Positions 1-8,526 of a DNA stretch of 64,000 nucleotides are shown here, one piece after another (the first letter of the stretch is position 1; each line of letters starts with the position of its first letter). The stretch is from contig JAGOSC010000001.1 in assembly GCA_018062515.1 (NCBI GenBank), positions 47,418-111,417 of the forward strand, in the 5' to 3' direction. The notes under the pieces were generated by a model that saw only the letters and a program-made list of their open reading frames with translations, did not search any database and had not been told where the DNA came from. A program made the translations under genes and the position numbers. This DNA comes from Candidatus Omnitrophota bacterium. GTDB lineage: Bacteria > Omnitrophota > Gorgyraeia > Zapsychrales > Zapsychraceae.

Positions 1-608
1 AACATAATAATCGACGGAAACACGACACCGGCTAACCATGGATCAAAATAAACAAGCATTTCCTGAAGCCCAAGAAAATACCATGGGGCTTTGGAAGGAT
101 TAGGTGAAACCGCCGGGTTAGCGGCTTCTTCAATGGGTGCTTGCAGCGACATCGCCCATACAAGGAGTAACGCAGAACACAATATTATACAAATAAATTC
201 AATGTAAACCAGATCCGGCCAAACGAGAATTTTTTCCTTAGCGTCTTCTGCTTCATTTGGTCTTTGTCCGGCGGCAATACGGGCATCATTGTCATAACCT
301 TGTTTCATGGATAACCACAAGAAAAAAACAATCAGAAACAAAAGCCCGACGATCGGCACATTATCGGGTTTCGTTACAATTTTTCGAAAATTAGGATCCG
401 TTATCCCAAAACAAAAAAATGCAAAAAGTGTGGATAATAGAGCAACACCCCCTGCATTCGTCCAAAGTTTATAGATACGTAGGCGCTGATTAATTTTTAA
501 AAAGAAATCATTGATGGGAAAAATAAGCAGGTAAATTCCGACGAGAACTGGAAAAAGAATCCGCGGATTTGTTACGTGATTAATAAATTCTTTGATTGAG
601 TCGATCAT
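1..608 (-). CDS. Cytochrome b C-terminal subunit (subunit IV/PetD-like), partial
   Basis: C-terminal half of a split cytochrome b, the part that completes the quinol-oxidising (Qo) site of a b6f/bc-type complex in the cytoplasmic membrane. I translated it from an ATG at 606-608; 202 codons are present and the frame runs off the window edge, so the 3' end is missing. Hydrophobic segments lie at about residues 16-36, 52-70, 85-101 and 133-153. A segment at 170-190 contains PNPSKAPWYFLGLQE, the Qo-loop region. The usual PEWY tetrapeptide is replaced by APWY (174-177), a form I know from menaquinol-type bacterial complexes. It follows the cytochrome b6-like gene by 38 bp in one operon. No clear Shine-Dalgarno is visible. 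The family call is firm; quinone preference is inferred. Confidence 0.88.
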   Translation of the reverse strand, partial: MIDSIKEFINHVTNPRILFPVLVGIYLLIFPINDFFLKINQRLRIYKLWTNAGGVALLSTLFAFFCFGITDPNFRKIVTKPDNVPIVGLLFLIVFFLWLSMKQGYDNDARIAAGQRPNEAEDAKEKILVWPDLVYIEFICIILCSALLLVWAMSLQAPIEEAANPAVSPNPSKAPWYFLGLQEMLVYFDPWLAGVVFPSIIM

Positions 609-646
609 AAGTTTATTACTTTATTTTTTTACGAAATATTTTCCGA

Positions 647-1441
647 TTAGACTGGCCCGGAAATTCCGCCGTCTTTTCTTACGCGCCAGAAATGGATAAT
701 CATAAAAATCATAACAACGAATGGCAATCCTATACAGTGAAGAACATAGAACCGCAACAAAGCCGCCTCACCGACGAAACGGCCGCCTAACATCGCAAAC
801 TTCGCATCGCTGCTCGACGTGACAAAATTAACATCACCGATCGCTAAAAGGCCTGAACCGGGTCCCGACGTCCCGACAAACGGTGTCGCCCCAGCCATGT
901 TTGATCCGACGGTGATAGCCCAAATTGCTAATTGATCCCATGGTAATAAATATCCGGTAAAGCTTAAAAGCATTGTTAAAACTAATAAGACAACACCAAT
1001 TGACCAATTAAATTCACGAGGAGGTTTATAAGAACCTGTCATGAAAACTCGGAACATATGCAGCCAAACCGTAATAACCATCAAGTGAGCACCCCAACGA
1101 TGAATTTCTCGCATGATACCTAAAGGAACTTGTTCGCGTAAATCAATAATATCGCCGTACGCATATTCGACCGTCGGACGATAATAAAACATAAGAAGAA
1201 TTCCGGTCACTGTCATGACGAGAAAAATAAAAAATGATAATCCGCCCATACACCATGTATATTTGACTTTTACGGCATGCTTAGGTAAACGCACCGGATG
1301 AAGATGAAGAAAAACGCCATTTAACATGACCATCATCCGTTGTCGGCGAGTTTTCGGAACACCCGTACGGAAAACAGCTTTCCAAACTTGGGTTCCGACT
1401 ATGTATTTCTGAAATTCTTTCCACTTACTATTTTCCGACAT
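647..1441 (-). CDS. Cytochrome b N-terminal subunit, cytochrome b6 type
   Basis: Haem-binding four-helix subunit of a quinol:cytochrome c/plastocyanin-type oxidoreductase. Four haem-ligand histidines can be placed: H114 and H128 in helix B (14 apart) and H235 and H250 in helix D. The 15-residue helix D spacing is the b6f pattern rather than the bc1 pattern (14). C64 in TWCMGG aligns with Cys35 of chloroplast cytochrome b6, which binds haem c(i)/c(n). YYRPTVE (86-92), PWDQ (167-170) and the C-terminal GGISGPV also match b6. The protein is 264 aa with a ~50-residue soluble N-terminal extension. It sits between the Rieske gene (14 bp upstream) and the subunit IV-like gene, the split arrangement typical of b6f. 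Family assignment is very secure; the extra haem is inferred from the single cysteine. Confidence 0.94.
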   Translation of the reverse strand: MSENSKWKEFQKYIVGTQVWKAVFRTGVPKTRRQRMMVMLNGVFLHLHPVRLPKHAVKVKYTWCMGGLSFFIFLVMTVTGILLMFYYRPTVEYAYGDIIDLREQVPLGIMREIHRWGAHLMVITVWLHMFRVFMTGSYKPPREFNWSIGVVLLVLTMLLSFTGYLLPWDQLAIWAITVGSNMAGATPFVGTSGPGSGLLAIGDVNFVTSSSDAKFAMLGGRFVGEAALLRFYVLHCIGLPFVVMIFMIIHFWRVRKDGGISGPV

Positions 1442-1455
1442 GTACTTCCTCCTAG

Positions 1456-2082
1456 CTAAACCTGAACAAAAGATTCAGGATCGCTCCACTCGCCTTTTTC
1501 CTGCTGAAATTTTTTTGTTTTGTCGACGACCAATTCTCCGTCGTCGCCTAAAGTAATCTTAAAACGCTCCAAAGGCCGTGGCGCTGGTCCTTCAAAATTA
1601 ACACCGGTTTTATAAAATCCGCTTCCGTGGCAGGGACATTTAAACTTCGCCTCGCTGGATAACCAATTCGGCGTGCAACCAAGATGTGTACAATATGTCG
1701 ATAAAACGTAAATTTTTTCCGGATCCCGAACTATCCAAGCGCCTTGAGTTTCTTTATAACGTTCGGAAACCTCGCCGCTGACATAATCATCGGGACGACC
1801 AGCTCTAAAAGATTGTTTGGGTTCAAATAAAACATTCGGGAAAAGATAACGAAGGACAAGTGTTCCATATCCGGCGAGAACAGCAGCAAATGCCGCCCAA
1901 CCTAATGTTGACCACTTAATAAATGTCCGTCGGTCCATATTTTCAGGAACTTGCTGAACAGCATTAGCCGGCGATGAATTCACGATTTTGGAACTTTCAG
2001 CCAATTGTGAAACAGTGACACCAACTTGTTTTGGATTTAACTCTTTTTGAGGATCTTTATTTTGCGGGGTATCTTGACTCAT
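1456..2082 (-). CDS. Rieske [2Fe-2S] protein of the cytochrome b complex
   Basis: High-potential iron-sulfur subunit that takes electrons from quinol at the Qo site and passes them to a c-type cytochrome. Both cluster motifs are intact: CTHLGC (C131, H133, C136) and CPCHGS (C149, C151, H152, S154). C136 and C151 are positioned for the usual disulfide. A twin arginine (RRTF, 51-54) precedes one membrane segment (about 55-78), which fits Tat export and membrane anchoring, so the ~50-residue hydrophilic N-terminus would be cytoplasmic. The 208 aa length is slightly long for the family because of that tail. It lies directly upstream of the b6-like subunit and 9 bp after the HEAT-repeat gene. The operon context confirms a b-type complex rather than a dioxygenase Rieske. 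Confidence 0.94.
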   Translation of the reverse strand: MSQDTPQNKDPQKELNPKQVGVTVSQLAESSKIVNSSPANAVQQVPENMDRRTFIKWSTLGWAAFAAVLAGYGTLVLRYLFPNVLFEPKQSFRAGRPDDYVSGEVSERYKETQGAWIVRDPEKIYVLSTYCTHLGCTPNWLSSEAKFKCPCHGSGFYKTGVNFEGPAPRPLERFKITLGDDGELVVDKTKKFQQEKGEWSDPESFVQV

Positions 2083-2091
2083 GCTACGCGA

Positions 2092-2958
2092 TTAATCCTT
2101 TATTAACTTTAGGGCTGCGGCCCTTACTTTCATATTTTGATCACTGATCGACAATTTATTTAATTGGTCTTTTATCGCTTGATCGTTAATCAAATCACAG
2201 GCTTCAATCGTGGCAATTATCAGATTATTGGCTTCGTTCTGATCCACTTCAGCAAATTGACTAAGGTATTGTCGGTCTAGGAGTTTCAACAAAATTTCCT
2301 TACCAGAATCATCTCTCATTTTTGCTAAAGATATGCCTGAACCCCATTGTACATTGGGTTCAACATCTTTCAATCCTTTTCTTAAAAAAATGATTGATGA
2401 CTCATTATTTAGGTTCCCGAGAGCAGCGACGGTGATGGATCGAATCCTCGCATTATTATTTTCCATGAAAGGAAATAATACATCCGCATTTTCTTTTATT
2501 CCTAACATTCCAATGGCGTAAATCAAACCAGGTAGGTTCTCTTCCTTTTCATCTTTAAGCCCATCGACTAACACTTTACTGAAGGCCGGATTTTTTGTGC
2601 GTCCCATCGCTAACGCTAAATACTGACGCACTCTCCCGTCGTCGTGCTTCGCTCCTTCAAAGGCATGAATCAATTCATTTATAAATCGCTCATCGTGCGG
2701 AACCAGCGTCGGGGTGGAAAGAATTTTTGATAATTCAAACGCACCTTGCCAGCGCTTCTCTTGTCCACCGATTTTTACATCTTCCAAGTAATCATACACA
2801 CTACGATTTTCTTGAGTGAGCAATTTGATGCCGGTAAACAATACGACGGAAAAAACCGCAATTAAGAAGGGAATAATAAAAAAAGAATGAACAATTACTC
2901 TCAAAAAAGGTTTTTCTTCTTTTACTTCCATCGCTGGTTGATCTTTAAGGTCTGGCAT
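2092..2958 (-). CDS. Membrane-anchored HEAT-repeat protein
   Basis: 288 aa protein of unknown job in the respiratory operon. A short charged N-terminus is followed by one strong membrane segment (about 26-47). The rest is soluble and made of alpha-helical pairs resembling HEAT/PBS-lyase repeats, clearest at about 105-230 (for example ARIRSITVAALGNL and DEKEENLPGLIYAIGMLG). Such repeats are protein-binding scaffolds. No catalytic motif is visible. It lies between atpC and the Rieske gene, with 28 bp and 9 bp gaps, so it is cotranscribed with both complexes. A role in assembly of, or docking to, the cytochrome b complex is plausible, but only the position supports it. Confidence 0.75.
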   Translation of the reverse strand: MPDLKDQPAMEVKEEKPFLRVIVHSFFIIPFLIAVFSVVLFTGIKLLTQENRSVYDYLEDVKIGGQEKRWQGAFELSKILSTPTLVPHDERFINELIHAFEGAKHDDGRVRQYLALAMGRTKNPAFSKVLVDGLKDEKEENLPGLIYAIGMLGIKENADVLFPFMENNNARIRSITVAALGNLNNESSIIFLRKGLKDVEPNVQWGSGISLAKMRDDSGKEILLKLLDRQYLSQFAEVDQNEANNLIIATIEACDLINDQAIKDQLNKLSISDQNMKVRAAALKLIKD

Positions 2959-2986
2959 TTAAATTCCCAAGAAAATAATTAAACTG

Positions 2987-3280
2987 TTAATTCAGAAGTT
3001 GTTTCGCTTCGGCTAAAGATGAAGCCTTAGTTGCTTTATCCGTAAGCAATAAAGCTTCTGATTTATGATTAACTTCAAATATTCCCGGCGCTATAGAATA
3101 AAATATTTCAGCGCCTTCCTGAAGAATGCGGACGACTCCCTTTGTCAGTTTAGAGGCGATCGGAGCGTGGCGGTTCAAGACACCGAATGAACCCTGAACG
3201 CCTGGAACCGACACAGACTCGACGGGGCCTTTAAATATTTTTCCTTCAGGAGTAATGATCGTTAGATCAAACGAGGTCAT
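2987..3280 (-). CDS. atpC: ATP synthase F1 epsilon subunit, short form
   Basis: Central-stalk subunit of F1. The 97 residues cover the N-terminal beta-sandwich: SFDLTIITPEGKIF at the start, then VPGVQGSFGVLNRHAP (about 26-41), the conserved loop of the family. Typical bacterial epsilon is about 130-140 aa with a C-terminal two-helix arm that inhibits ATP hydrolysis. Here the protein stops at LAEAKQLLN with no sign of a frameshift, so most of that arm is absent. The start codon shares one base with the end of atpD. Loss of the inhibitory arm, if real, would affect how ATPase activity is restrained. Identity is secure from sequence and operon position. Confidence 0.93.
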   Translation of the reverse strand: MTSFDLTIITPEGKIFKGPVESVSVPGVQGSFGVLNRHAPIASKLTKGVVRILQEGAEIFYSIAPGIFEVNHKSEALLLTDKATKASSLAEAKQLLN

Positions 3281-4695
3281 TATAGGGTCTTTGCCTTCTC
3301 TAATACTTGTTCAATGCTGCCGACCATGTAAAAGGCCTGTTCAGGAATTTTGTCATGTTTACCAGACAAAATTTCATCAAACGACCGAATGGTATCTTCC
3401 AGCTGTACGTAACAACCTTTCATGCCGGTGAATTGTTCAGCGACGTGAAACGGTTGAGATAAGAACTTCTGAATCTTTCTCGCCCGATCGACTGTCAAGC
3501 GGTCTGTTTCCGATAATTCATCCATACCCAAGATGGCAATAATATCTTGCAATTCTTTATAACGTTGCAAAATTTCCTGCACACCACGGGCAACTTTATA
3601 GTGAAGTTCTCCCACAATTTCCGGAGCCAAGATCGTCGAGGTTGAGCTCAACGGATCCACAGCTGGATAAATTCCCAACTCGGCAATAGGCCGAGACAAT
3701 TCTGTTGTCGCGTCCAAGTGAGCAAATGTCGTCGCTGGAGCCGGGTCAGTATAATCGTCCGCCGGAACATAAATAGCCTGAATCGACGTAATTGATCCAT
3801 TCTTCGTCGAGGTAATTCTCTCCTGCAATTCACCCATGTCTGTTCCCAACGTAGGTTGATAACCGACGGCCGACGGAATACGTCCTAATAACGCCGACAC
3901 TTCAGAACCAGCTTGAGTAAAACGGAAAATATTATCAATGAATAATAAAACGTCTTGTTTCATTTCATCACGGAAATATTCAGCGACGGTCAAAGCTGAA
4001 AGAGCAACACGCGCGCGCGCACCTGGAGGTTCATTCATCTGTCCATAAATCAAAGATGTTTTATTAATAACGCCAGATTCTTTCATTTCATGAAATAGCG
4101 CCGTACCTTCTCGAGTTCGTTCTCCGACGCCAGCGAAAACGGAATATCCACCGTGCTCGGTCGCAATATTATTAATCAACTCTTGAATCAAAACTGTTTT
4201 ACCAACCCCCGCACCGCCGAACAAACCGACTTTCCCGCCCTTTCGGTAAGGCGCCAATAAATCAACAACCTTAATACCTGTAACTAAAACAGCGTCGGAC
4301 GTATCTTGATCTTTAAATTCAGGAGCATGACGGTGAATAGGCAATCTTTTAGTGGCAACAATCGGGCCGGCTTCATCAACAGGGTCTCCCAATAAATTCA
4401 TAACTCGTCCAAGCGTTCCTTCACCGACGGGCATGCTCATACCTTCGCCGGTATTCACGACACCCTGTCCGCGGACCAGACCGTCCGTCGAATCCATGGC
4501 GATGGTTCGAACCACATTATCTCCCAAATGCTGAGCAACCTCGAGGACAAGATTCCATTCTTTTTCATTAATCGACGGGTTCGAGGTCTTTAACGCTGTA
4601 TAAATCGGCGGTAAATTTCCGTCGCTAAAAATAACATCGATGACCGCTCCCATAATCTGAAAAACTTGACCTGTAACTTGATCATTTTTTGACAT
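3280..4695 (-). CDS. atpD: ATP synthase F1 beta subunit
   Basis: Catalytic subunit of the F1 ATPase. The 471 aa length is normal. The P-loop GGAGVGKT lies at 160-167, the catalytic loop GERTREG at 191-197 (E192, R193), and the family signature PAVDPLSSTS is near 340-355. ALTVAEYFRDE and LLFIDNIFRFTQAG (Walker B region) are intact. It follows atpG by 17 bp with an AGAGGATACG ribosome-binding site before ATG. All catalytic residues that I can place are present, so the enzyme should be active. Confidence 0.98.
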   Translation of the reverse strand: MSKNDQVTGQVFQIMGAVIDVIFSDGNLPPIYTALKTSNPSINEKEWNLVLEVAQHLGDNVVRTIAMDSTDGLVRGQGVVNTGEGMSMPVGEGTLGRVMNLLGDPVDEAGPIVATKRLPIHRHAPEFKDQDTSDAVLVTGIKVVDLLAPYRKGGKVGLFGGAGVGKTVLIQELINNIATEHGGYSVFAGVGERTREGTALFHEMKESGVINKTSLIYGQMNEPPGARARVALSALTVAEYFRDEMKQDVLLFIDNIFRFTQAGSEVSALLGRIPSAVGYQPTLGTDMGELQERITSTKNGSITSIQAIYVPADDYTDPAPATTFAHLDATTELSRPIAELGIYPAVDPLSSTSTILAPEIVGELHYKVARGVQEILQRYKELQDIIAILGMDELSETDRLTVDRARKIQKFLSQPFHVAEQFTGMKGCYVQLEDTIRSFDEILSGKHDKIPEQAFYMVGSIEQVLEKAKTL

Positions 4696-4712
4696 AACGT
4701 ATCCTCTTTAAC

Positions 4713-5582
4713 TTATTTAATTGCCTCAGCCCCGGCGACGATTTCAATTAATTCCGTCGTGATGGATGCCTGTCGGGCGCGGTTTCTTAATAATGTATAC
4801 CGATTAATCATATCTGACGCATTTTTTGTCGCATTATCCATGGCCGCCATTCTGGCTCCATGTTCACCAGCCGAATTTTCAAGTAATGAAAAATAAATCT
4901 TAAAATATAAATAATGCGGAATTAAAAATTCCAATAATTCTTCAGCCTCGGGTTCAAAAATATATTCTTTCGGTCTTTCCACTTTTTCATCGACTAACTC
5001 GGCCGGGTCAATCGGCAATACCTTTTCAAAAACAGTTTTTTGGGAAATTGGGCTTAAAAAATGATTGTACACCGTGTAAACCTCGTCGAATTTACGGTCG
5101 ATGAAGTCTTTCACGATATCTTCTCCGATCCGCTTAGCCGTTTCAAATTTTGGTGTGGCCGTAACATCTTCATAATAATTACGGACATTTTCTTTCTTCT
5201 TAAAAAATTGATAACCTCGTCGCCCGCAAAAACTAAGTGATATGGTCTGATATTTTTTACGGTTTTCATTAACCCAATGAAACACACGTTTGTTCGCATT
5301 ATTATTAAAAGCCCCGCATAATCCGCGATCCGACGTGATCACCAAAATAAGCACATTGTTCACCGCCGGCCGGGTGACAAGTAATGGATGCATGGTTGAG
5401 CTCACTGCCGCTGATATACGTGCCGTCATCTCGGCAAGACCTTGCGCGTATAATTTCGCGTTACTTTGCGCTTCCTGAGCCCGACGAAGTTTACTCGCGG
5501 CGACCATTTTCATCGTGCGCGTAATCTTCTTCGTGTTCTTAAGACTCTTTAACTTATTATTAAATTCCTTAATACTAGCCAT
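4713..5582 (-). CDS. atpG: ATP synthase F1 gamma subunit
   Basis: Rotor shaft subunit of F1. The N-terminal helix carries the family pattern KSLKNTKKITRTMKMVAASK, and the C-terminal helix carries ENSAGEHGARMAAMDNATKNA and LLRNRARQASITTELIEI. These two helices form the coiled coil inside the alpha/beta hexamer. The middle Rossmann-like domain (ITSDRGLCGAFN near 82-93) is intact. Length 289 aa is typical. The start overlaps the end of atpA by 8 bp, implying translational coupling. Confidence 0.97.
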   Translation of the reverse strand: MASIKEFNNKLKSLKNTKKITRTMKMVAASKLRRAQEAQSNAKLYAQGLAEMTARISAAVSSTMHPLLVTRPAVNNVLILVITSDRGLCGAFNNNANKRVFHWVNENRKKYQTISLSFCGRRGYQFFKKKENVRNYYEDVTATPKFETAKRIGEDIVKDFIDRKFDEVYTVYNHFLSPISQKTVFEKVLPIDPAELVDEKVERPKEYIFEPEAEELLEFLIPHYLYFKIYFSLLENSAGEHGARMAAMDNATKNASDMINRYTLLRNRARQASITTELIEIVAGAEAIK

Positions 5583-7098
5583 TGGCAGGATAATTCTTAT
5601 TTTTGAAATTGGTTAATATTTTATCTAATTCTGCTTTAATCTCGTCGGTGATCTTTTGTTCTTTTTCTAATAAACGGATAACATCAATATATTCAGCATC
5701 AAGCGCGTCATGTAGTTTTAATTCAAATTCACGCACTTTATTGACGGGGATAGTATCCAAATAGCCTTTAACACCAGCATAAATGATGACAATCTGTTTG
5801 GCAACCGGCAGCGGAGAATAAATTCCTTGTTTGATAATTTGCATGAGACGTTGACCACGTTCCAATTGTTTTCGCGTGGCTTCATCCAAGTCAGAAGCAA
5901 ACTGAGAAAACGCCGCTAATTCACGATACTGCGCCAAATCAAGCCGAAGTGTACCGGCTGTTTGTTTCATGGCTTTAATCTGAGCATCCCCCCCGACGCG
6001 GGAAACAGATATACCGGGATTGATGGCTGGACGCTGACCGGAGTTGAATAAATCAGATTCCAAAAATATTTGTCCGTCGGTGATCGAAATAACGTTCGTC
6101 GGAATATACGCGGAGACGTCGCCAGCTTGTGTTTCAATAATCGGTAGCGCTGTTAAACTACCAGCACCCTTTTGGTCACTCATTTTGGCTGCGCGTTCAA
6201 GAAGACGGCTATGTAAATAGAAAATATCACCTGGATAAGCTTCACGGCCCGGCGGTCGTCGTAATAACAATGATAATTGTCGATAAGCCTGGGCTTGTTT
6301 CGTTAAGTCATCATAAATAATAAGGGCGTGCTTTCCTGAATCACGATAATACTCAGCCATCGCGCATCCGGCATAAGGCGCTAAAAATTGCATCGGCGCA
6401 GGATCTGAGGCCGTAGCCGCGACGATCGTTGTATATTCCATCGCACCATTTTTCTTTAAAGTCTCATGAACCGAGGCCACCGTCGATCTTTTTTGGCCAA
6501 TAGCGACATAGAAACAATAAACGCCTTTACCTCGTTGGTTAATAATCGTATCAATAGCGAGCGCTGTTTTACCTGTTTTTCGGTCACCAATAATAAGCTC
6601 TCTTTGTCCTCGTCCAATCGGTGTTAATGCGTCAATAACTTTAATACCCGTCTGTAAAGGTTCGTGAACATTTTTTCTGTCGATGATTCCTGGCGCTTTA
6701 ACTTCAATTTGTCTAAAATCTTTGGTTTGAATCGGCGCCAATCCATCAATGGCTACACCCAACGCGTCGACAATACGTCCGACTAAGATTTCTCCGACGG
6801 GAACGGAGGCAATCAATTCTGTTCTCTTAACTTGATCTCCCTCTTTAATTCCAATATCGGAACCGAATATGGCGATACCCGCATTATCAGATTCAAGATT
6901 CAGCACCATCCCCTTAATTCCGTTTGAAAACTCAACTAACTCACCCGCCATAACATTGGCCAATCCGTGAACCCGAGCGATCCCATCTCCGACGCTGAGA
7001 ACGGTTCCAACTTCATACGTCTCACCTTTGTTATCAAAATTCGCTAATTGTTTTTTCAATATAGAAGAAATTTCTTCACGCTTTAATTTCATCGACAT
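5575..7098 (-). CDS. atpA: ATP synthase F1 alpha subunit
   Basis: Non-catalytic nucleotide-binding subunit of F1, 507 aa, normal length. The P-loop GDRKTGKT is at 171-178. The signature PAINPGISVSRVGG is near 360-375, with the arginine finger in the SVSRVG segment. A TAAGGA ribosome-binding site precedes the first ATG; a second in-frame ATG lies two codons on and could also serve. It is followed by atpG with an 8 bp overlap and preceded by atpH with a 9 bp gap, the usual F1 gene order. Confidence 0.98.
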   Translation of the reverse strand: MSMKLKREEISSILKKQLANFDNKGETYEVGTVLSVGDGIARVHGLANVMAGELVEFSNGIKGMVLNLESDNAGIAIFGSDIGIKEGDQVKRTELIASVPVGEILVGRIVDALGVAIDGLAPIQTKDFRQIEVKAPGIIDRKNVHEPLQTGIKVIDALTPIGRGQRELIIGDRKTGKTALAIDTIINQRGKGVYCFYVAIGQKRSTVASVHETLKKNGAMEYTTIVAATASDPAPMQFLAPYAGCAMAEYYRDSGKHALIIYDDLTKQAQAYRQLSLLLRRPPGREAYPGDIFYLHSRLLERAAKMSDQKGAGSLTALPIIETQAGDVSAYIPTNVISITDGQIFLESDLFNSGQRPAINPGISVSRVGGDAQIKAMKQTAGTLRLDLAQYRELAAFSQFASDLDEATRKQLERGQRLMQIIKQGIYSPLPVAKQIVIIYAGVKGYLDTIPVNKVREFELKLHDALDAEYIDVIRLLEKEQKITDEIKAELDKILTNFKNKNYPANG

Positions 7099-7107
7099 AT
7101 TCAGTCC

Positions 7108-7644
7108 TTACTGGTTTAAAATAGCTGATTTAAATTTCTTTAATTTAGAATCGATACTGTAGTCGTAAACCATGTCATTAATCTGAACTTTAAATCCGCC
7201 CAACATGTTTTCTTGAATGGTTTGTTGTGTCTCAATATTTTTATTTCTTATTTTCTTAAATTTTTCGGTAATTTGATTTACCTGCGTCTCGGACAAAGCA
7301 ACTTTACTCTGTATCGTCGCATGGAGAATATCTTTCGATGATAAATATAATGATTCAAACGCCGTACATATGTGTTTTACCAATTCCAACCGGTCTTTAT
7401 CGATTAAGAACAATAAAAAATTGAATGTTTGCGGCTTAAGCCTTCCCTGAAAAACTTCAGTTAACAGGTTCTTTTTTTGCGCCACAGTGATAATAGGACT
7501 GGATATAAAACGTCTGAAGTCCTCAGAGGCTTGACATAAAATGCTTATTTCATGCAAATCATTGTGAATGTCGTCGATCTGATTTGCTTCTTTGGCGGTT
7601 TCAAATAACGCTTTCGCGTAGCGTTCGGCGATGATATCAATCAT
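7108..7644 (-). CDS. atpH: ATP synthase delta subunit
   Basis: Peripheral-stalk subunit joining F1 to the b-subunit dimer. The 178 aa protein starts IIAERYAKALFETAKE, the standard delta N-terminal helix, and ends with the conserved C-terminal segment GGFKVQINDMVYDYSI followed by SKLKKF. Sequence is otherwise divergent, as is normal for delta. It overlaps the end of atpF by 4 bp, so translation is probably coupled. Identity rests on both ends of the protein and the operon position. Confidence 0.95.
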   Translation of the reverse strand: MIDIIAERYAKALFETAKEANQIDDIHNDLHEISILCQASEDFRRFISSPIITVAQKKNLLTEVFQGRLKPQTFNFLLFLIDKDRLELVKHICTAFESLYLSSKDILHATIQSKVALSETQVNQITEKFKKIRNKNIETQQTIQENMLGGFKVQINDMVYDYSIDSKLKKFKSAILNQ

Positions 7645-8216
7645 AATTCACTAATATACTGAGAAATAAGTTTTCGACTTTTTGTTTCATCCAGGTTTTC
7701 CTCAATGATTTTGGCGGCCAGCTCGACGGCGATTTCAGCGCTTTCTTGTCTCAAGCGAGCCTGAGCTTCTTTGACTTCTTCTCTAATATCACGCTGCGCG
7801 TTTTCCAAAATGATTTGAGCTTCTTTTTTGGCTTGTTCAGCAATCTGGTTAGCTGCTTCTTTAGCAGCCTTCCTTGAATCTTCGATGATCCCTTTAGCCG
7901 CTGATTCCGCTTCTCTTATTATTTGCTGTTGCTTCGCGGCAAGGCTTTCCATTTCTGTTTTGATCTTGTCCGCGTCTTCCACCGATTTCTTGATGTATTG
8001 CTCGCGCGAATCCAGCGCGGCTAAAATCGGTTTCCAGGCAAACTTCGACAACAAAAATAAAAGTATGAAAAAGCAGCCCCATGTGACCATCATTAATTGG
8101 AGATCCGTCGTCAAGAATCCGGGCAGTTCTGAGCTATGCGGATCAGCATGCGGCGTTACGCCGATTGATTCCGTTGTTTCGTGCGTCGTTTCGTGTATCA
8201 CCGTTGTTTCATTCAT
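7641..8216 (-). CDS. atpF: ATP synthase Fo b subunit
   Basis: Stator stalk subunit, 191 aa. A ~37-residue polar N-terminal extension rich in Thr, Glu and His precedes a single membrane helix (about 40-60) with FLLSKFAWKPILAALDSRE at its end. It continues as a long charged alpha-helix (about 65-185) rich in Ala, Glu and Lys, the expected right-handed coiled coil. The N-terminal extension is longer than in E. coli b. It begins 4 bp after atpE and overlaps atpH. No second b or b' gene is present, so a homodimer is likely. Confidence 0.95.
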   Translation of the reverse strand: MNETTVIHETTHETTESIGVTPHADPHSSELPGFLTTDLQLMMVTWGCFFILLFLLSKFAWKPILAALDSREQYIKKSVEDADKIKTEMESLAAKQQQIIREAESAAKGIIEDSRKAAKEAANQIAEQAKKEAQIILENAQRDIREEVKEAQARLRQESAEIAVELAAKIIEENLDETKSRKLISQYISEL

Positions 8217-8220
8217 AGGG

Positions 8221-8439
8221 TTATTTCAAGATTAAGGTTAATAAACAAATGATGATACTGATAACGGCAACCCCTTCGATCAACCCGGCAGCAATAAGCA
8301 TGGTTCCTCGAATATCTTTTAAAGCTTCCGGTTGACGCGCGATTCCTTCTAGCGCAGCAGCGGCGAGTAAACCGATTCCTAATCCGGCACCGATTGTAAC
8401 TAATCCAACTCCGATTCCTGCAAATGTTGCACCTGTCAT
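8221..8439 (-). CDS. atpE: ATP synthase Fo c subunit (ring), H+-type
   Basis: 72 aa hairpin that forms the rotating membrane ring. Helix 1 has the glycine pattern GAGLGIG (17-23), the polar loop is ARQPEA (34-39), and the ion-carrying carboxylate is E55 in helix 2 (GLIEGVAV). In Na+-translocating rings, such as that of Ilyobacter tartaricus, the position two residues after the second pattern glycine is Gln and the carboxylate is followed by Ser-Thr. Here they are Ile22 and Gly-Val, so proton coupling is expected. A strong AAAGGAAAGGA ribosome-binding site and a good promoter lie just upstream, consistent with the need for many copies of this subunit. Confidence 0.97.
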   Translation of the reverse strand: MTGATFAGIGVGLVTIGAGLGIGLLAAAALEGIARQPEALKDIRGTMLIAAGLIEGVAVISIIICLLTLILK

Positions 8440-8481
8440 AAAAATATCCTTTCCTTTAACTTTTTTCTTAATTTGAATTCA

Positions 8482-8509
8482 ATTATAACAACACATCACC
8501 CGTTGTAAA
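8482..8509 (-). promoter_or_regulatory. Internal promoter upstream of atpE
   Basis: Reading on the minus strand, TTTACA (-35, 5 of 6 consensus positions) is followed after 16 bp by TATAAT (-10, all 6). Transcription would start near 8475, about 35 bases before the atpE ATG. It lies in the 87 bp gap between atpB and atpE, the only sizeable gap in the ATP synthase genes. It would boost c-ring and downstream subunits separately from hemA and atpB. Predicted from sequence only. Confidence 0.6.
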
Positions 8510-8526
8510 TAAAGCAATTACAAAAA

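Noticed and set aside
7828..8235. 135-codon open frame on the plus strand
   Set aside because: Antisense to atpF; the Ala/Glu-rich coiled coil of the b subunit produces a spurious reverse frame.
8221..8439. Sodium-translocating c ring
   Set aside because: The Gln in helix 1 and the Glu-Ser-Thr pattern of Na+ rings are absent (Ile22; E55-Gly-Val).
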